64,000 bases of DNA from Burkholderiaceae bacterium (lineage in GTDB: Bacteria > Pseudomonadota > Gammaproteobacteria > Burkholderiales > Burkholderiaceae_C): the NCBI GenBank assembly GCA_030654805.1, contig JAURWR010000125.1, forward strand, positions 1 through 64,000, read 5' to 3'. Numbering within the stretch: position 1 is the first letter of the stretch; every line of letters starts with the position of its first letter. The notes under the pieces are model-generated. The model was not told the DNA's origin, searched no databases, and was given only the letters and a program-made list of their open reading frames with translations. Shown piece after piece: positions 56,286 through 64,000 of the stretch. The translations under genes and the position numbers were made by a program.

Positions 56286-57416
56286 TCAGTGCCGCTTCAC
56301 CAGCGGCAGCGTGGTCGGCGAGTCCAGCGCAGCGGCGGTGGCGCACTGGTCGGCACGCGGGCACCGATTCACTTCGAGAGACAGGTGCGCCAGCGCGCTG
56401 TAGCCCGACAGCCGGTCCCGGTAAACCGCAGGCGCCAGCGGTGCATCGGCGACGATGCTGGCGATCGCCGCGTAGTGCTGGCGGCCGACACGCCAGAGAT
56501 GCAGGTCGGCCACCCGGGCATCACCATCGGATTCGATCGCTGCGCGAATCTGCGCGGTCAGCGGATGGTCCATCTCGCGGTCCAGCAACACGGCCGCCGT
56601 CTGGCGCATCAGCCCGATCGACCACACCCCGATAACGACCGCGCCGAGCACGCCGACCAGCGGGTCCAGCCACCACCAGCCCAGCCACAACGCGCCGGAC
56701 AGCGCGGCGATCGCCAGCACCGAGGTCAGCGCATCGGCCAGCACGTGCACATAGGCCGCGCGCAGGTTCAGGTCTTTGCCGCCCTCGGAAGCAGCGGCGG
56801 CCCGGTGTTCGTGACCAGGGGCTGAGGCGTGATCGTGATCATCGTGGTGGGCAGGGTGGTGCCCGGCCGCATGCGTGTGGTGGGTGTCCGAACGCAGCGG
56901 GCCATGGTCATGTGCCTCGGCATGCGATCGACCATGGGAGTGGTCGTGCCCGTCGTCGGCGCCGTGCAGCAGCCACGCCGACACCAGGTTGACGGCCAGG
57001 CCGATGACGGCCACCCACAGCGCGGTGACGGCCTCGATCGGCTCGGCACGCCAGAGCCGCAGCGCCGACTCCAGCGTGATGCCGGCAGCGACCAGCGCCA
57101 GCACCAGCGCGCTGGCAAAGCCGCCCAGCACCTCGATCTTCCAGGTGCCGAAGGCGTAGCGGCCATCGCGTGCATGGCGGCGCGCGAGCGCGTAGGCGGC
57201 AGCCGCCACGCCGAGCGCCAGCGCGTGCGTGCCCATGTGCCAGCCGTCGGCCAGCAGGGCCATCGAGCCGGTCCACCATCCGCCGAAGATCTCGGCCACC
57301 ATGGTGAGCAGGGTGACCGCGAGCACCACGCGCGTGCGCGCCTCACCTCGGCGGTTGCCGCTGTCGAACACGTGGCTGTGCTGCCACGGGCTCATGTCAT
57401 GGGTGTGAGCGTTCAT
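56286..57416 (-). CDS. Cation-diffusion-facilitator metal exporter (DmeF-like)
   Basis: This 376-residue CDF transporter exports divalent metals such as Co, Ni or Zn. The family signature GSMALLADGWHMGTHALALG (helix 2) and the second metal-site helix YVHVLADALTSVLAI contain the HxxxD and HxxxD pairs. Between them is a roughly 60-residue His/Asp-rich loop with at least 15 histidines (GHDHSHGRSH, HHTHAAGHHPAHHDDHDHAS). The start MNAHTHDMSPWQHSHVFD at 57416 has an N-terminal His-rich stretch typical of DmeF-type proteins. Confidence 0.92.
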   Translation of the reverse strand: MNAHTHDMSPWQHSHVFDSGNRRGEARTRVVLAVTLLTMVAEIFGGWWTGSMALLADGWHMGTHALALGVAAAAYALARRHARDGRYAFGTWKIEVLGGFASALVLALVAAGITLESALRLWRAEPIEAVTALWVAVIGLAVNLVSAWLLHGADDGHDHSHGRSHAEAHDHGPLRSDTHHTHAAGHHPAHHDDHDHASAPGHEHRAAAASEGGKDLNLRAAYVHVLADALTSVLAIAALSGALWLGWWWLDPLVGVLGAVVIGVWSIGLMRQTAAVLLDREMDHPLTAQIRAAIESDGDARVADLHLWRVGRQHYAAIASIVADAPLAPAVYRDRLSGYSALAHLSLEVNRCPRADQCATAAALDSPTTLPLVKRH

Positions 57417-57546
57417 CTGCGTCCTGGCGAAGAGCGATCCGTGAAGCGTAAACGACGCCAGCACGGCCAACCGGCGAGGCGCACCGGTGCCCTCGGTGTC
57501 GACATGGGGGGGGCGCAGCCCGCAGGCGCGTGGCTATAGTGGATCA

Positions 57547-58938
57547 ATGACCCCTTCGACCCACGCCGCGCGCCGTGCGCAACTGGCGCAGCGGCTGCGC
57601 TCCGATGGCATCGACATCGCCATGGTGCCCACCGCACCCGAACGCCCGCGCAATGCCGACAGCGAGTACCCGTACCGCCACGACAGCCACTTCCATTACC
57701 TGACTGGTTTCGACGAGCCGCAGGCCTGGTTGGTGCTGCGCAGCGACGGCCACAGCACGCTTTTCTGTCGCACGGTCAACCCCGAACGCGAGGCCTGGGA
57801 CGGGCACCGGCTCGGCGTCGCGGCAGCGCCCGGCGTGCTCGGGATCGATACCGCGCTGCCCATCGAATCGCTGGGCGAGCAGCTGCCGTTGATGCTTGCA
57901 AACGGGCACGCGGTCGGGTTTCCGTTCGGTCGCTATCCCGAACTGCAGACGCAGGTCGAAGGCTGGCTGGCCACGGTGCGTGCACGCGAACGCACCGGCA
58001 TCGAATGCCCGACCCGGTTGCACGATCTGCACCCGCTGATCGCCGAGATGCGGTTGTTCAAGGATGCCGACGAACTGGCCACGATGCGCCGTGCAGCAGC
58101 GCTGTCGGCCGGTGCGCACCTCCGGGTGATGCGCTACTGCGCTCGACGCTTCCGTGAAGGCGCAACCAGCGTGCGCGAGTACGAGCTAGAAGCCGAGTTG
58201 CTGCACGAATTCCGCCGGCACGGTGCTCAAAGCCCGGCCTACCCGAGCATCGTCGCCGCCGGCGCCAACGCCTGCGTGCTGCATCACCCCGCAGGTACGG
58301 CCGAGCTGCGGCCCGACGAGCTCTGCCTGGTCGACGCCGGCTGCGAGCTCGACGGCTATGCCAGCGACGTGACCCGCACCTTCCCCGCCAACGGGCGCTT
58401 CAGCGCGCCGCAGCGTGAGCTCTACGAGGTGGTGCTGGCGGCTCAGCAGGCGGCCATCGAAGTCACCCGTCCGGGCCAACGCCAGCGCGACGCGCACCAT
58501 GTCGCGGTGCGTGTGCTGACGCAGGGAATGCTGGACCTCGGGCTGCTGTCGCGCGATCGGCATGGCGATGTGGACGACATCGTCGCCAGCGCCGCCTACC
58601 GGCAGTTCTACATGCACGGCACCGGCCACTGGCTCGGCCGCGACGTGCACGACGTGGGCGAGTACCTGTCGCTGGCCGAAGACCCGTTCGAGCAACCCGA
58701 CGGCTGCGGCGGAACGGTCGTCAAGCGGCCGTCGCGCATGCTGCGCCCCGGCATGGTGGTCACACTGGAACCGGGCCTGTACGTGCGGCCGGCGGCTGGC
58801 GTCCCGGAGCGCTACTGGAACCTCGGCATCCGCATCGAGGACGATGCCGTGGTGACCGACAGCGCCGCCGGTTGCGAGCTGATCAGCCGCGACGTTCCCG
58901 TCGATCCGGCCGAGATCGAGGCGTGGATGCGCGGTTGA
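57547..58938 (+). CDS. pepP: Xaa-Pro aminopeptidase
   Basis: This 463-residue M24B peptidase removes N-terminal residues before proline. The AMP_N domain (about 1-130) is followed by the pita-bread domain, with dimetal ligands in VDAGCELDGYASDVTRTFP, HGTGHWLGRDVHD, TLEPGLYV and the last Glu in GIRIEDDAVV. A 15-residue insertion-like Gly-rich loop (DPFEQPDGCGGTVVKRP) lies before the penultimate metal region. It is followed by a ubiH-like gene, an arrangement shared with E. coli pepP. Confidence 0.95.
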   Translation: MTPSTHAARRAQLAQRLRSDGIDIAMVPTAPERPRNADSEYPYRHDSHFHYLTGFDEPQAWLVLRSDGHSTLFCRTVNPEREAWDGHRLGVAAAPGVLGIDTALPIESLGEQLPLMLANGHAVGFPFGRYPELQTQVEGWLATVRARERTGIECPTRLHDLHPLIAEMRLFKDADELATMRRAAALSAGAHLRVMRYCARRFREGATSVREYELEAELLHEFRRHGAQSPAYPSIVAAGANACVLHHPAGTAELRPDELCLVDAGCELDGYASDVTRTFPANGRFSAPQRELYEVVLAAQQAAIEVTRPGQRQRDAHHVAVRVLTQGMLDLGLLSRDRHGDVDDIVASAAYRQFYMHGTGHWLGRDVHDVGEYLSLAEDPFEQPDGCGGTVVKRPSRMLRPGMVVTLEPGLYVRPAAGVPERYWNLGIRIEDDAVVTDSAAGCELISRDVPVDPAEIEAWMRG

Positions 58939-59044
58939 CGGCCGGTTGCTGCGTTTGAACCGGCACTACGATCCAGCCCGTAAGCGAACCGCCTTCGAAA
59001 GCACCGCCGCCGTGAATCCGACCGTCTGTCCGCGAGATGAAGCC

Positions 59045-60298
59045 ATGCCCCTGAGCGACCACACGCTGCGGCTGGCCGTGGTCGGCGCGGGGCCGGTGGG
59101 CCTGTCGCTCGCCATACAAGCGGCCCGCACGCTGCCCCGCGCGCAGATCAGTATCTTCGACACCAGGGCGATCGATGCCGACGTCTCGGCCGATCCGCGC
59201 ACGCTGGCGATGTCGCTCGGCAGCGTGCAGCTGCTGCAGCGCCTGGGCGCCTGGCGCGAAGGCATGGCGCAGCCCATCACCGAAGTGCATGTTTCGCAGC
59301 AGGCGCCTTCATTCGGAGGACTGCTGAGCCGCTGGATCGGCGATCCGCAGGTGCGCATCCGGGCATCGGAAACCGGTGCGCCGATGCTCGGCGCGGTGCT
59401 GTCGTACGGCGCGGTGACTGCCGCCTTGCAGCAGGTTTGGGTGCAGGCGTGCCAAGCCGAGCCTCAGCGCCTGTTCAGCCGGTTCGCGACACCGGTGCGA
59501 TCGCTGAAGCCCCTCGACCCGGTCGCAAGTGGGGCGAGTTCAGGCGGGGCCGGCGTCGAGGTCGATGCCGACATCGCCGAAACCTTCGACCTGGCGGTGA
59601 TCGCCGAGGGCGGCGTCTTCGCCGAGCAGGCGCGCAAGCCCATCACACGTGACTATGGTCAGGTCGCCTGGGTCGGCCAAGTGACACTCGAAGGCGCACG
59701 CGACGGCGTCGCGTACGAGCGCTTCACTCGCCACGGACCGGCCGCGCTGTTACCGCTGGCGCCGGGGCGCGCTGCGCTGGTGTGGTGCGTCGACGGCAGC
59801 GACGACCCGGTGGCCGATCTGAACGACGCGCAGCGTTGCTGCGTGCTGAACACCGTCTTCCCAGCCGAGACGGGCCACATCCGCTCGATCTCACCGCTCA
59901 AGCGCTTCCCCCTCGGCCTGAACGCCGAACGCACGCTGACGGGCACGGTCATGCACGGCGGGCAACACGCGCCGGGCCGCATCGTGCGAATCGGCAATGC
60001 CGCGCAGACCTTGCACCCGGTGGCCGGCCAGGGCCTGAATCTCGGACTGCGCGATGCCCATGTGCTGGCTCGCGAATTGGCGAGGTCGAATGACATCGAT
60101 CAGGCGCTGCGCCGATTCGACCGCCAGCGCGCACCCGATCGCTGGTCGACGATCGCCGCCACCGATTTCCTGGCGAGCAGTTTCACCTGGCAGTGGCCGG
60201 GCGCCAGCAGCGCACGCGGGCTCGGGCTGGCGGCATTGCAGGCCTGGGCGCCGCTGAGATCGGCACTGACCCGTCAGATGATGTTCGGGCAACGCTAG
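59045..60298 (+). CDS. ubiH: FAD-dependent monooxygenase, UbiH/UbiF/VisC family
   Basis: This 417-residue flavoprotein hydroxylates the ubiquinone ring during Q biosynthesis. The dinucleotide fold LAVVGAGPVGLSLAIQAA is at the N-terminus. The second FAD motif is RIVRIGNAAQTLHPVAGQGL, then NLGLRDAHVLAREL. UbiH versus UbiF/UbiI specificity cannot be settled from sequence alone; the pepP neighbour supports UbiH. Only 5 bp separate its stop from the convergent ptsI stop. Confidence 0.88.
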   Translation: MPLSDHTLRLAVVGAGPVGLSLAIQAARTLPRAQISIFDTRAIDADVSADPRTLAMSLGSVQLLQRLGAWREGMAQPITEVHVSQQAPSFGGLLSRWIGDPQVRIRASETGAPMLGAVLSYGAVTAALQQVWVQACQAEPQRLFSRFATPVRSLKPLDPVASGASSGGAGVEVDADIAETFDLAVIAEGGVFAEQARKPITRDYGQVAWVGQVTLEGARDGVAYERFTRHGPAALLPLAPGRAALVWCVDGSDDPVADLNDAQRCCVLNTVFPAETGHIRSISPLKRFPLGLNAERTLTGTVMHGGQHAPGRIVRIGNAAQTLHPVAGQGLNLGLRDAHVLARELARSNDIDQALRRFDRQRAPDRWSTIAATDFLASSFTWQWPGASSARGLGLAALQAWAPLRSALTRQMMFGQR

Positions 60299-60303
60299 GA
60301 ACC

Positions 60304-62076
60304 TCAGGCCCCCATCGCCGCCTCGCGCAGTCGCTCGCAACCGCTCCATACGTCGTCGGTGCGAAACGCCGCCGCCACCAGAGGGGCGAGGCGACGGGTG
60401 TTGGAACGAAGCACGCCCTGCTTGACCGATGCGATCTGCGAAGGGTGCATCGAGAAACTCCGCAGGCCCATCGCCAGCAGGACTTCGGTGAAGGCGGTGT
60501 CGCCGGCCATTTCTCCGCAGACGCTGACCGCTTTGCCGGCGGCACGCGCTTGGCGGATCACGCCCTCGATCAGCTTGAGCACCGCCGGGTGCCAGGGATC
60601 GTAGAGATGCGCCACCGACTCGTCGCCTCGGTCGATCGCCAGCGTGTACTGGATCAGGTCGTTGGTGCCGAGCGAGACGAAGTCGAACAACTTCAGCAGG
60701 CTGGGCATCACCAGCGCGGCAGCGGGCACCTCGATCATCGCGCCGACCTCGACATCGACGAACGGCTTGCCGGCATCCGCAAGCTGCTGCTTGGAGCGCG
60801 CAATCGCATCGAGTGTCTGCATGGCCTCGCCGACATGGGTCAGCATGGGCACCAGCAGCCTCACCTTGCCGAAGGCGCTCGCCCGCAGGATGGCTCGGAT
60901 CTGCTGGCGGAACATGGCGGGCTCGGACAGGCTCCAGCGGATCGCCCGCAAACCAAGCGCGGGGTTCAGGGCGTGCTCGTGGCGCAGCTCATTGACGGAC
61001 ATCCGGTCGAGGGGCTTGTCGGCCCCGACATCGACGGTGCGTATGGTCACCGGCAACCCGTCCATTGCCAGCACGGCGGCACGGTAGGCCTCGAACTGCT
61101 CGTCCTCGCCGGGCAGCTCGCCCGCGCGGTTCATGAACAGGAACTCGCTGCGGAACAGGCCCACGCCGACCGCCCCCGCTGCCACGGCCGCAGCAGCATC
61201 GCCCGGCAACTCGATGTTGGCCATCAGCTCGATGCGCTCGCCGTCCAGCGTGACGGCGGGGGTGTGCCGCAGCCGCGAGAGACGCTGACGTTCGAGTTCG
61301 CACTCGCGCTGCCGGAATCTGTACTCCTCCAGCACGATGTCCGAGGGGTTGACGATGACCAGACCGGCATCGCCGTCGACCACCACCAGGTCGTCCTGTC
61401 GGATCACCCGGCTGCCCTCTCGGGCGCCGACCACCGCCGGAATGTCCAGACTGCGGGCCACGATCGCCGTGTGAGACGTCTTGCCACCCACGTCGGTCAC
61501 GAAGCCCGCAAACACCGTGCGCTTGAATTGCAGCATGTCGGCCGGCGCGATGTCGTTGGCCACCATCACCAGCGGTTCGTTGTGTGCCGCAGAGCCGTTG
61601 GTCGGCTTCACCGCATCCGTCAACAGCGAGGGGGACCCGCGTGCCATCGCACGCAGCATCCGCTCGACCACCTGCTCGACATCGGCCTTGCGCTCGCGCA
61701 GGTCGTCGTCTTCCATCTCGTCGAACTGGCGCGCCAGCACTTCAAGCTGCGCGGAGAGCGCCCATTCGGCGTTGTAGTGCCGCTCCTGGATCCACTGCTT
61801 GGTCGCGATGGCCAGCGTCTCGTCGTTCAGCAGCATCAGGTGCACGTCCAGCAGCGCCGACAACTCGGCCGGCGCATCGCCCGGGATGTCGCGCTGCAGC
61901 GTGGTCAGCTCGGCTGCGACGGCGTCGCGCGACGCGCGCAGACGCTCGATCTCGGCATCGACATCGGCATCCCGGACAAAGTAGTGCGCCACATCGACGC
62001 GGCTGGACGAGACCATCACCGCTCGGCCGATGGCCACCCCTCGCGACACCGGCAGGCCGAACAACTGGAAACTCAT
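60304..62076 (-). CDS. ptsI: Phosphoenolpyruvate-protein phosphotransferase (PTS enzyme I)
   Basis: This 590-residue cytosolic enzyme phosphorylates HPr from phosphoenolpyruvate. The phospho-histidine H202 lies in GGKTSHTAIVARS. The C-terminal PEP-binding part has GLFRSEFLFMNR, PVTIRTVDVGADKPLDRM, FVSLGTNDLIQYTLAIDR and SVCGEMAGD. Length is normal. It follows ptsH by 80 bp. No sugar-specific EIIBC is in the window, consistent with a regulatory PTS. Confidence 0.97.
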   Translation of the reverse strand: MSFQLFGLPVSRGVAIGRAVMVSSSRVDVAHYFVRDADVDAEIERLRASRDAVAAELTTLQRDIPGDAPAELSALLDVHLMLLNDETLAIATKQWIQERHYNAEWALSAQLEVLARQFDEMEDDDLRERKADVEQVVERMLRAMARGSPSLLTDAVKPTNGSAAHNEPLVMVANDIAPADMLQFKRTVFAGFVTDVGGKTSHTAIVARSLDIPAVVGAREGSRVIRQDDLVVVDGDAGLVIVNPSDIVLEEYRFRQRECELERQRLSRLRHTPAVTLDGERIELMANIELPGDAAAAVAAGAVGVGLFRSEFLFMNRAGELPGEDEQFEAYRAAVLAMDGLPVTIRTVDVGADKPLDRMSVNELRHEHALNPALGLRAIRWSLSEPAMFRQQIRAILRASAFGKVRLLVPMLTHVGEAMQTLDAIARSKQQLADAGKPFVDVEVGAMIEVPAAALVMPSLLKLFDFVSLGTNDLIQYTLAIDRGDESVAHLYDPWHPAVLKLIEGVIRQARAAGKAVSVCGEMAGDTAFTEVLLAMGLRSFSMHPSQIASVKQGVLRSNTRRLAPLVAAAFRTDDVWSGCERLREAAMGA

Positions 62077-62156
62077 GGTTCATCCTAGCAGCGGGGAACG
62101 CCGCCAATGCACCGGGTTGTCACGGGCCGCCGGGGCGAACAGGCCCGCAGCTGTGC

Positions 62157-62426
62157 TTACTCCCCTTCGCCGAATTTGTCCTGGACCAGACCCAGCAACG
62201 CGGACAGAGCGGCCTGTTCGTCCTCGCCCGAGGCATCGATCTGGATCTCGGTGCCCATGGCTGCTGCCAACATCATCACACCCATGATGCTCTTGGCGTT
62301 GACGCGGCGATCGCCCCGGCTGATGAAGATCTCGCTTCGAAAGCCGCTGGCGACCTTGGTGAGCTTGGCCGAGGCACGCGCGTGCAGGCCGAGCTTATTG
62401 CTGATGGTGATGCTGGTTTGGATCAT
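62157..62426 (-). CDS. ptsH: Phosphocarrier protein HPr
   Basis: This 89-residue protein has the phosphorylated H15 in GLHARASAKL and a conserved S46 in AKSIMGVMML, the site used by HPr kinase. It transfers phosphate from enzyme I to EIIA proteins. Its start lies 32 bp inside the upstream EIIA gene, so the two are translationally linked. The C-terminus ends GLVQDKFGEGE. Confidence 0.97.
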   Translation of the reverse strand: MIQTSITISNKLGLHARASAKLTKVASGFRSEIFISRGDRRVNAKSIMGVMMLAAAMGTEIQIDASGEDEQAALSALLGLVQDKFGEGE

Positions 62427-62853
62427 GGGCGCCGGGCTTGTAGGTCTGGTTCTGTGGCCTGGAAATCGACACCTGCATGACGCCCTGGGTCGCACCGGAA
62501 ACCGCGCGCGCCACGACGGCATCGAGAGATTCGTGGCAGTAGCACAACGAGCGCCACAGCATCGGCACGTTGACACCGGTGACGACCTTGACCTGTCCGG
62601 GCTCGGCCAGACCCGCCAGGCGCTGCGCCACGTTGCAGGGGGTGGCGCCGAACACGTCGGTGAGGATCAGTGCCTCCGGGCCGCGCACCCGAATCAGCAA
62701 CTCGCGCGCCAACGTTTCGATCTGCTCAACCGGCATGTCAGGCAACACGTCAAGCGCTTCGAGCGTGACGGCGCAATCCGGGAAGGTGTGCCGTGCCACC
62801 GACTTCAACGCTGACGCCAGCGGCGCATGGGCAATGATCAACAGTCCGAGCAT
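62395..62853 (-). CDS. PTS EIIA component, mannose family (regulatory type)
   Basis: This 152-residue protein has the EIIA-Man fold with active-site H9 in LLIIAHAPLASAL and the motif LTDVFGATPCNVAQ. In many beta- and alphaproteobacteria such a protein with HPr and EI but without EIIBC forms a regulatory phosphorelay (often with HprK). The C-terminal tail runs into ptsH by 32 bp. It heads the operon with ptsH and ptsI. Confidence 0.93.
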   Translation of the reverse strand: MLGLLIIAHAPLASALKSVARHTFPDCAVTLEALDVLPDMPVEQIETLARELLIRVRGPEALILTDVFGATPCNVAQRLAGLAEPGQVKVVTGVNVPMLWRSLCYCHESLDAVVARAVSGATQGVMQVSISRPQNQTYKPGAHDPNQHHHQQ

Positions 62854-62991
62854 GGGCAGCCATTATGGACAGTTCGGGAATTCCAAAACGTCTGACCGCC
62901 GGTTCTCGCCGACTGAAGCGGCACGAAAACCACAGCGGCCCGCAGGAGAAGCGGCCGGCGCGCGGAGTCGGGCGCCGGCAAGATCGCTTCG

Positions 62992-63534
62992 CTAGCGCAG
63001 TTTCAGGGCTGAGAAAAAGGTGTCGACTGCATCCGGGTCGAGATGCCCGCCGACGACGGTCGCCTGATACACCACGGTCGCCTGCGTGAAAAAGATGGCC
63101 TGTGCTTCGATCACCGACCCGTCAGAACGCTTGCCTGCGACCGCGAGTCGCTCAGCCAGCGGATGTGGCGTCATGCCAGGAACCGTTTGCGGGGCGATCA
63201 CCTTCGCGGCCCCGCCGACGTTCTCTGCAGCCAGTGCACGCAGCGCCTGCATCGCCTCGGTCACCTGACCCAGGTCGCCGACGTCGACGTGGCTCACGGC
63301 ATAGACGGTATCGGCCGCCATGCAGGAGGCGAGGTGCATCTTCCTGCCAGCTCCCGCCAGAACGACCTGGCGAACATGCGCATCCGGCTTGCAGGGAAAC
63401 ACCGCACTCGCGCCGCTGTCGGGAACCAGCGTGTCACGCCAATCCAGGGCCGGGGAACAGGCGGCCACCAGGCCGACGATCGCCACCAGACCAACGAGCG
63501 ACCGGGCCGAGGGGCGAGTTGCATGGACATTCAT
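62992..63534 (-). CDS. Putative lipoprotein
   Basis: This 180-residue protein has an N-terminal lipoprotein-like signal (SLVGLVAIVGLVAACS) with the lipobox Cys at about residue 26. The body begins LDWRDTLVPDSGASAVFPCK and has no domain I recognise; FFTQATVVYQATVVGG near the C-terminus suggests paired beta strands. It lies 138 bp upstream of the PTS operon on the same strand. Function unknown. Confidence 0.75.
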   Translation of the reverse strand: MNVHATRPSARSLVGLVAIVGLVAACSPALDWRDTLVPDSGASAVFPCKPDAHVRQVVLAGAGRKMHLASCMAADTVYAVSHVDVGDLGQVTEAMQALRALAAENVGGAAKVIAPQTVPGMTPHPLAERLAVAGKRSDGSVIEAQAIFFTQATVVYQATVVGGHLDPDAVDTFFSALKLR

Positions 63535-63823
63535 CGCGTCGATTATGAAAGCAGGCCGCTCTCTCGATCCAAGCGCACAGCCCACCGATCCACGTCACAC
63601 TCGACTGCCGTACCGTGCGTGACTTTTTTACTCCCCGCTTCCAGGGTTCCGGCATGTAAGCCCTCTGGCGTGATCCGCAGCGCACGGGAACACTTCGTGC
63701 TCACGACCCGGTCACTCACCCGAAGTGCTTCAGGCAGCGTGCATCGCGCACTGCTTTCGAGAAAATCAGCGGTGCCAGCGACAAACCGGACTGTCGGGCG
63801 GCATCGAACCGGCAAGAAACGAC

Positions 63824-64000
63824 ATGGGCCCATCTGAAACCGTCGGCAACGCCGTCTCCGCGCCTGGCCATATTGCCGCAGGCCCAGACGAAGGCCGCTG
63901 GCGTCTGCTGATCGCCGAACTGGGGGCCGAGATCGCCCATCCGCTGACGGCCGCGCTGGAACGCATCCATGCGTTGATTTCGAGCGGGCGCATCGACCGG
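63824..64000 (+). CDS. Probable sensor histidine kinase, N-terminal fragment
   Basis: The first 59 codons of a gene continue past the right edge: MGPSETVGNAVSAPGHIA, then a helical segment RWRLLIAELGAEIAHPLTAA followed by LERIHALISSGRIDR. The stretch EIAHPLTAALERI resembles the phosphoacceptor helix of some histidine kinases, and similar N-termini occur in Burkholderiales sensor kinases. With only 59 residues this is a guess. The start has GGCAAG upstream. Confidence 0.5.
   Translation, partial: MGPSETVGNAVSAPGHIAAGPDEGRWRLLIAELGAEIAHPLTAALERIHALISSGRIDR

Overview
The window is chromosomal DNA from a GC-rich betaproteobacterium, most likely a member of the Burkholderiales near Rubrivivax, Leptothrix, Ideonella or Sphaerotilus. 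This placement is inferred from gene order (mreBCD-mrdA-rodA next to gatCAB, EIIA-Man-like/ptsH/ptsI, tkt with gap), strong G/C preference at third codon positions, and PEP-CTERM and GlyGly-CTERM-like sorting tails. No rRNA, tRNA, CRISPR array or complete insertion sequence was seen. Almost all of the window is ordinary core genome with small accessory patches. Layout: 1-5706 (minus) is the cell-shape operon mreB-mreC-mreD-mrdA-rodA, with rodA cut by the window edge and two related GC-rich repeats between genes. 5992-10158 (plus) is gatC-gatA-ferritin-like protein-gatB. The stretch from about 5.04 to 8.93 kb looks compositionally foreign. 10127-16000 holds a DUF4124 protein, pyrE, an exonuclease III, an esterase, an M48 peptidase and an AmpG-type muropeptide permease. 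16007-20651 (plus) holds a tandem-GAF protein behind a sigma-54-like site, a DUF4331/PEP-CTERM pair, a flavin reductase and a glutathione S-transferase. 20689-27503 is a peptide-type ABC transporter whose ATPase gene is translationally coupled to soxY-soxZ; a MITE-like repeat separates its two permease genes. 27865-36085 holds an HDOD protein, a TSUP permease, a two-component system, an ECF-like sigma factor, a GMC oxidoreductase, a MarC protein and a glycine-rich RRM protein with a structured leader. 36199-43322 holds an SDR, lptC-kdsC-kdsD (LPS/Kdo), a divergent KefB-type antiporter and an FAD oxidoreductase. 43346-44916 is a scar of a type I restriction-modification locus: only the end of hsdR and the start of hsdM remain, around an intact class II fic gene. 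44932-52907 holds topB, a SET protein, birA, an S8 protease with a sorting tail, and gap. 52969-60298 holds tkt, a MurU-like nucleotidyltransferase, a CDF metal exporter, pepP and a ubiH-like monooxygenase. 60304-62853 is the regulatory PTS (EIIA-Man-like, HPr, EI). A lipoprotein and the start of a probable histidine kinase end the window. The most interesting items are the restriction-modification scar around fic, the SoxYZ-ABC transporter coupling, the recombinant mreB-gatB segment, the sigma-54-like site before the GAF gene, the alternative hairpins before the RRM gene, and the nested inverted repeat inside the transporter operon.
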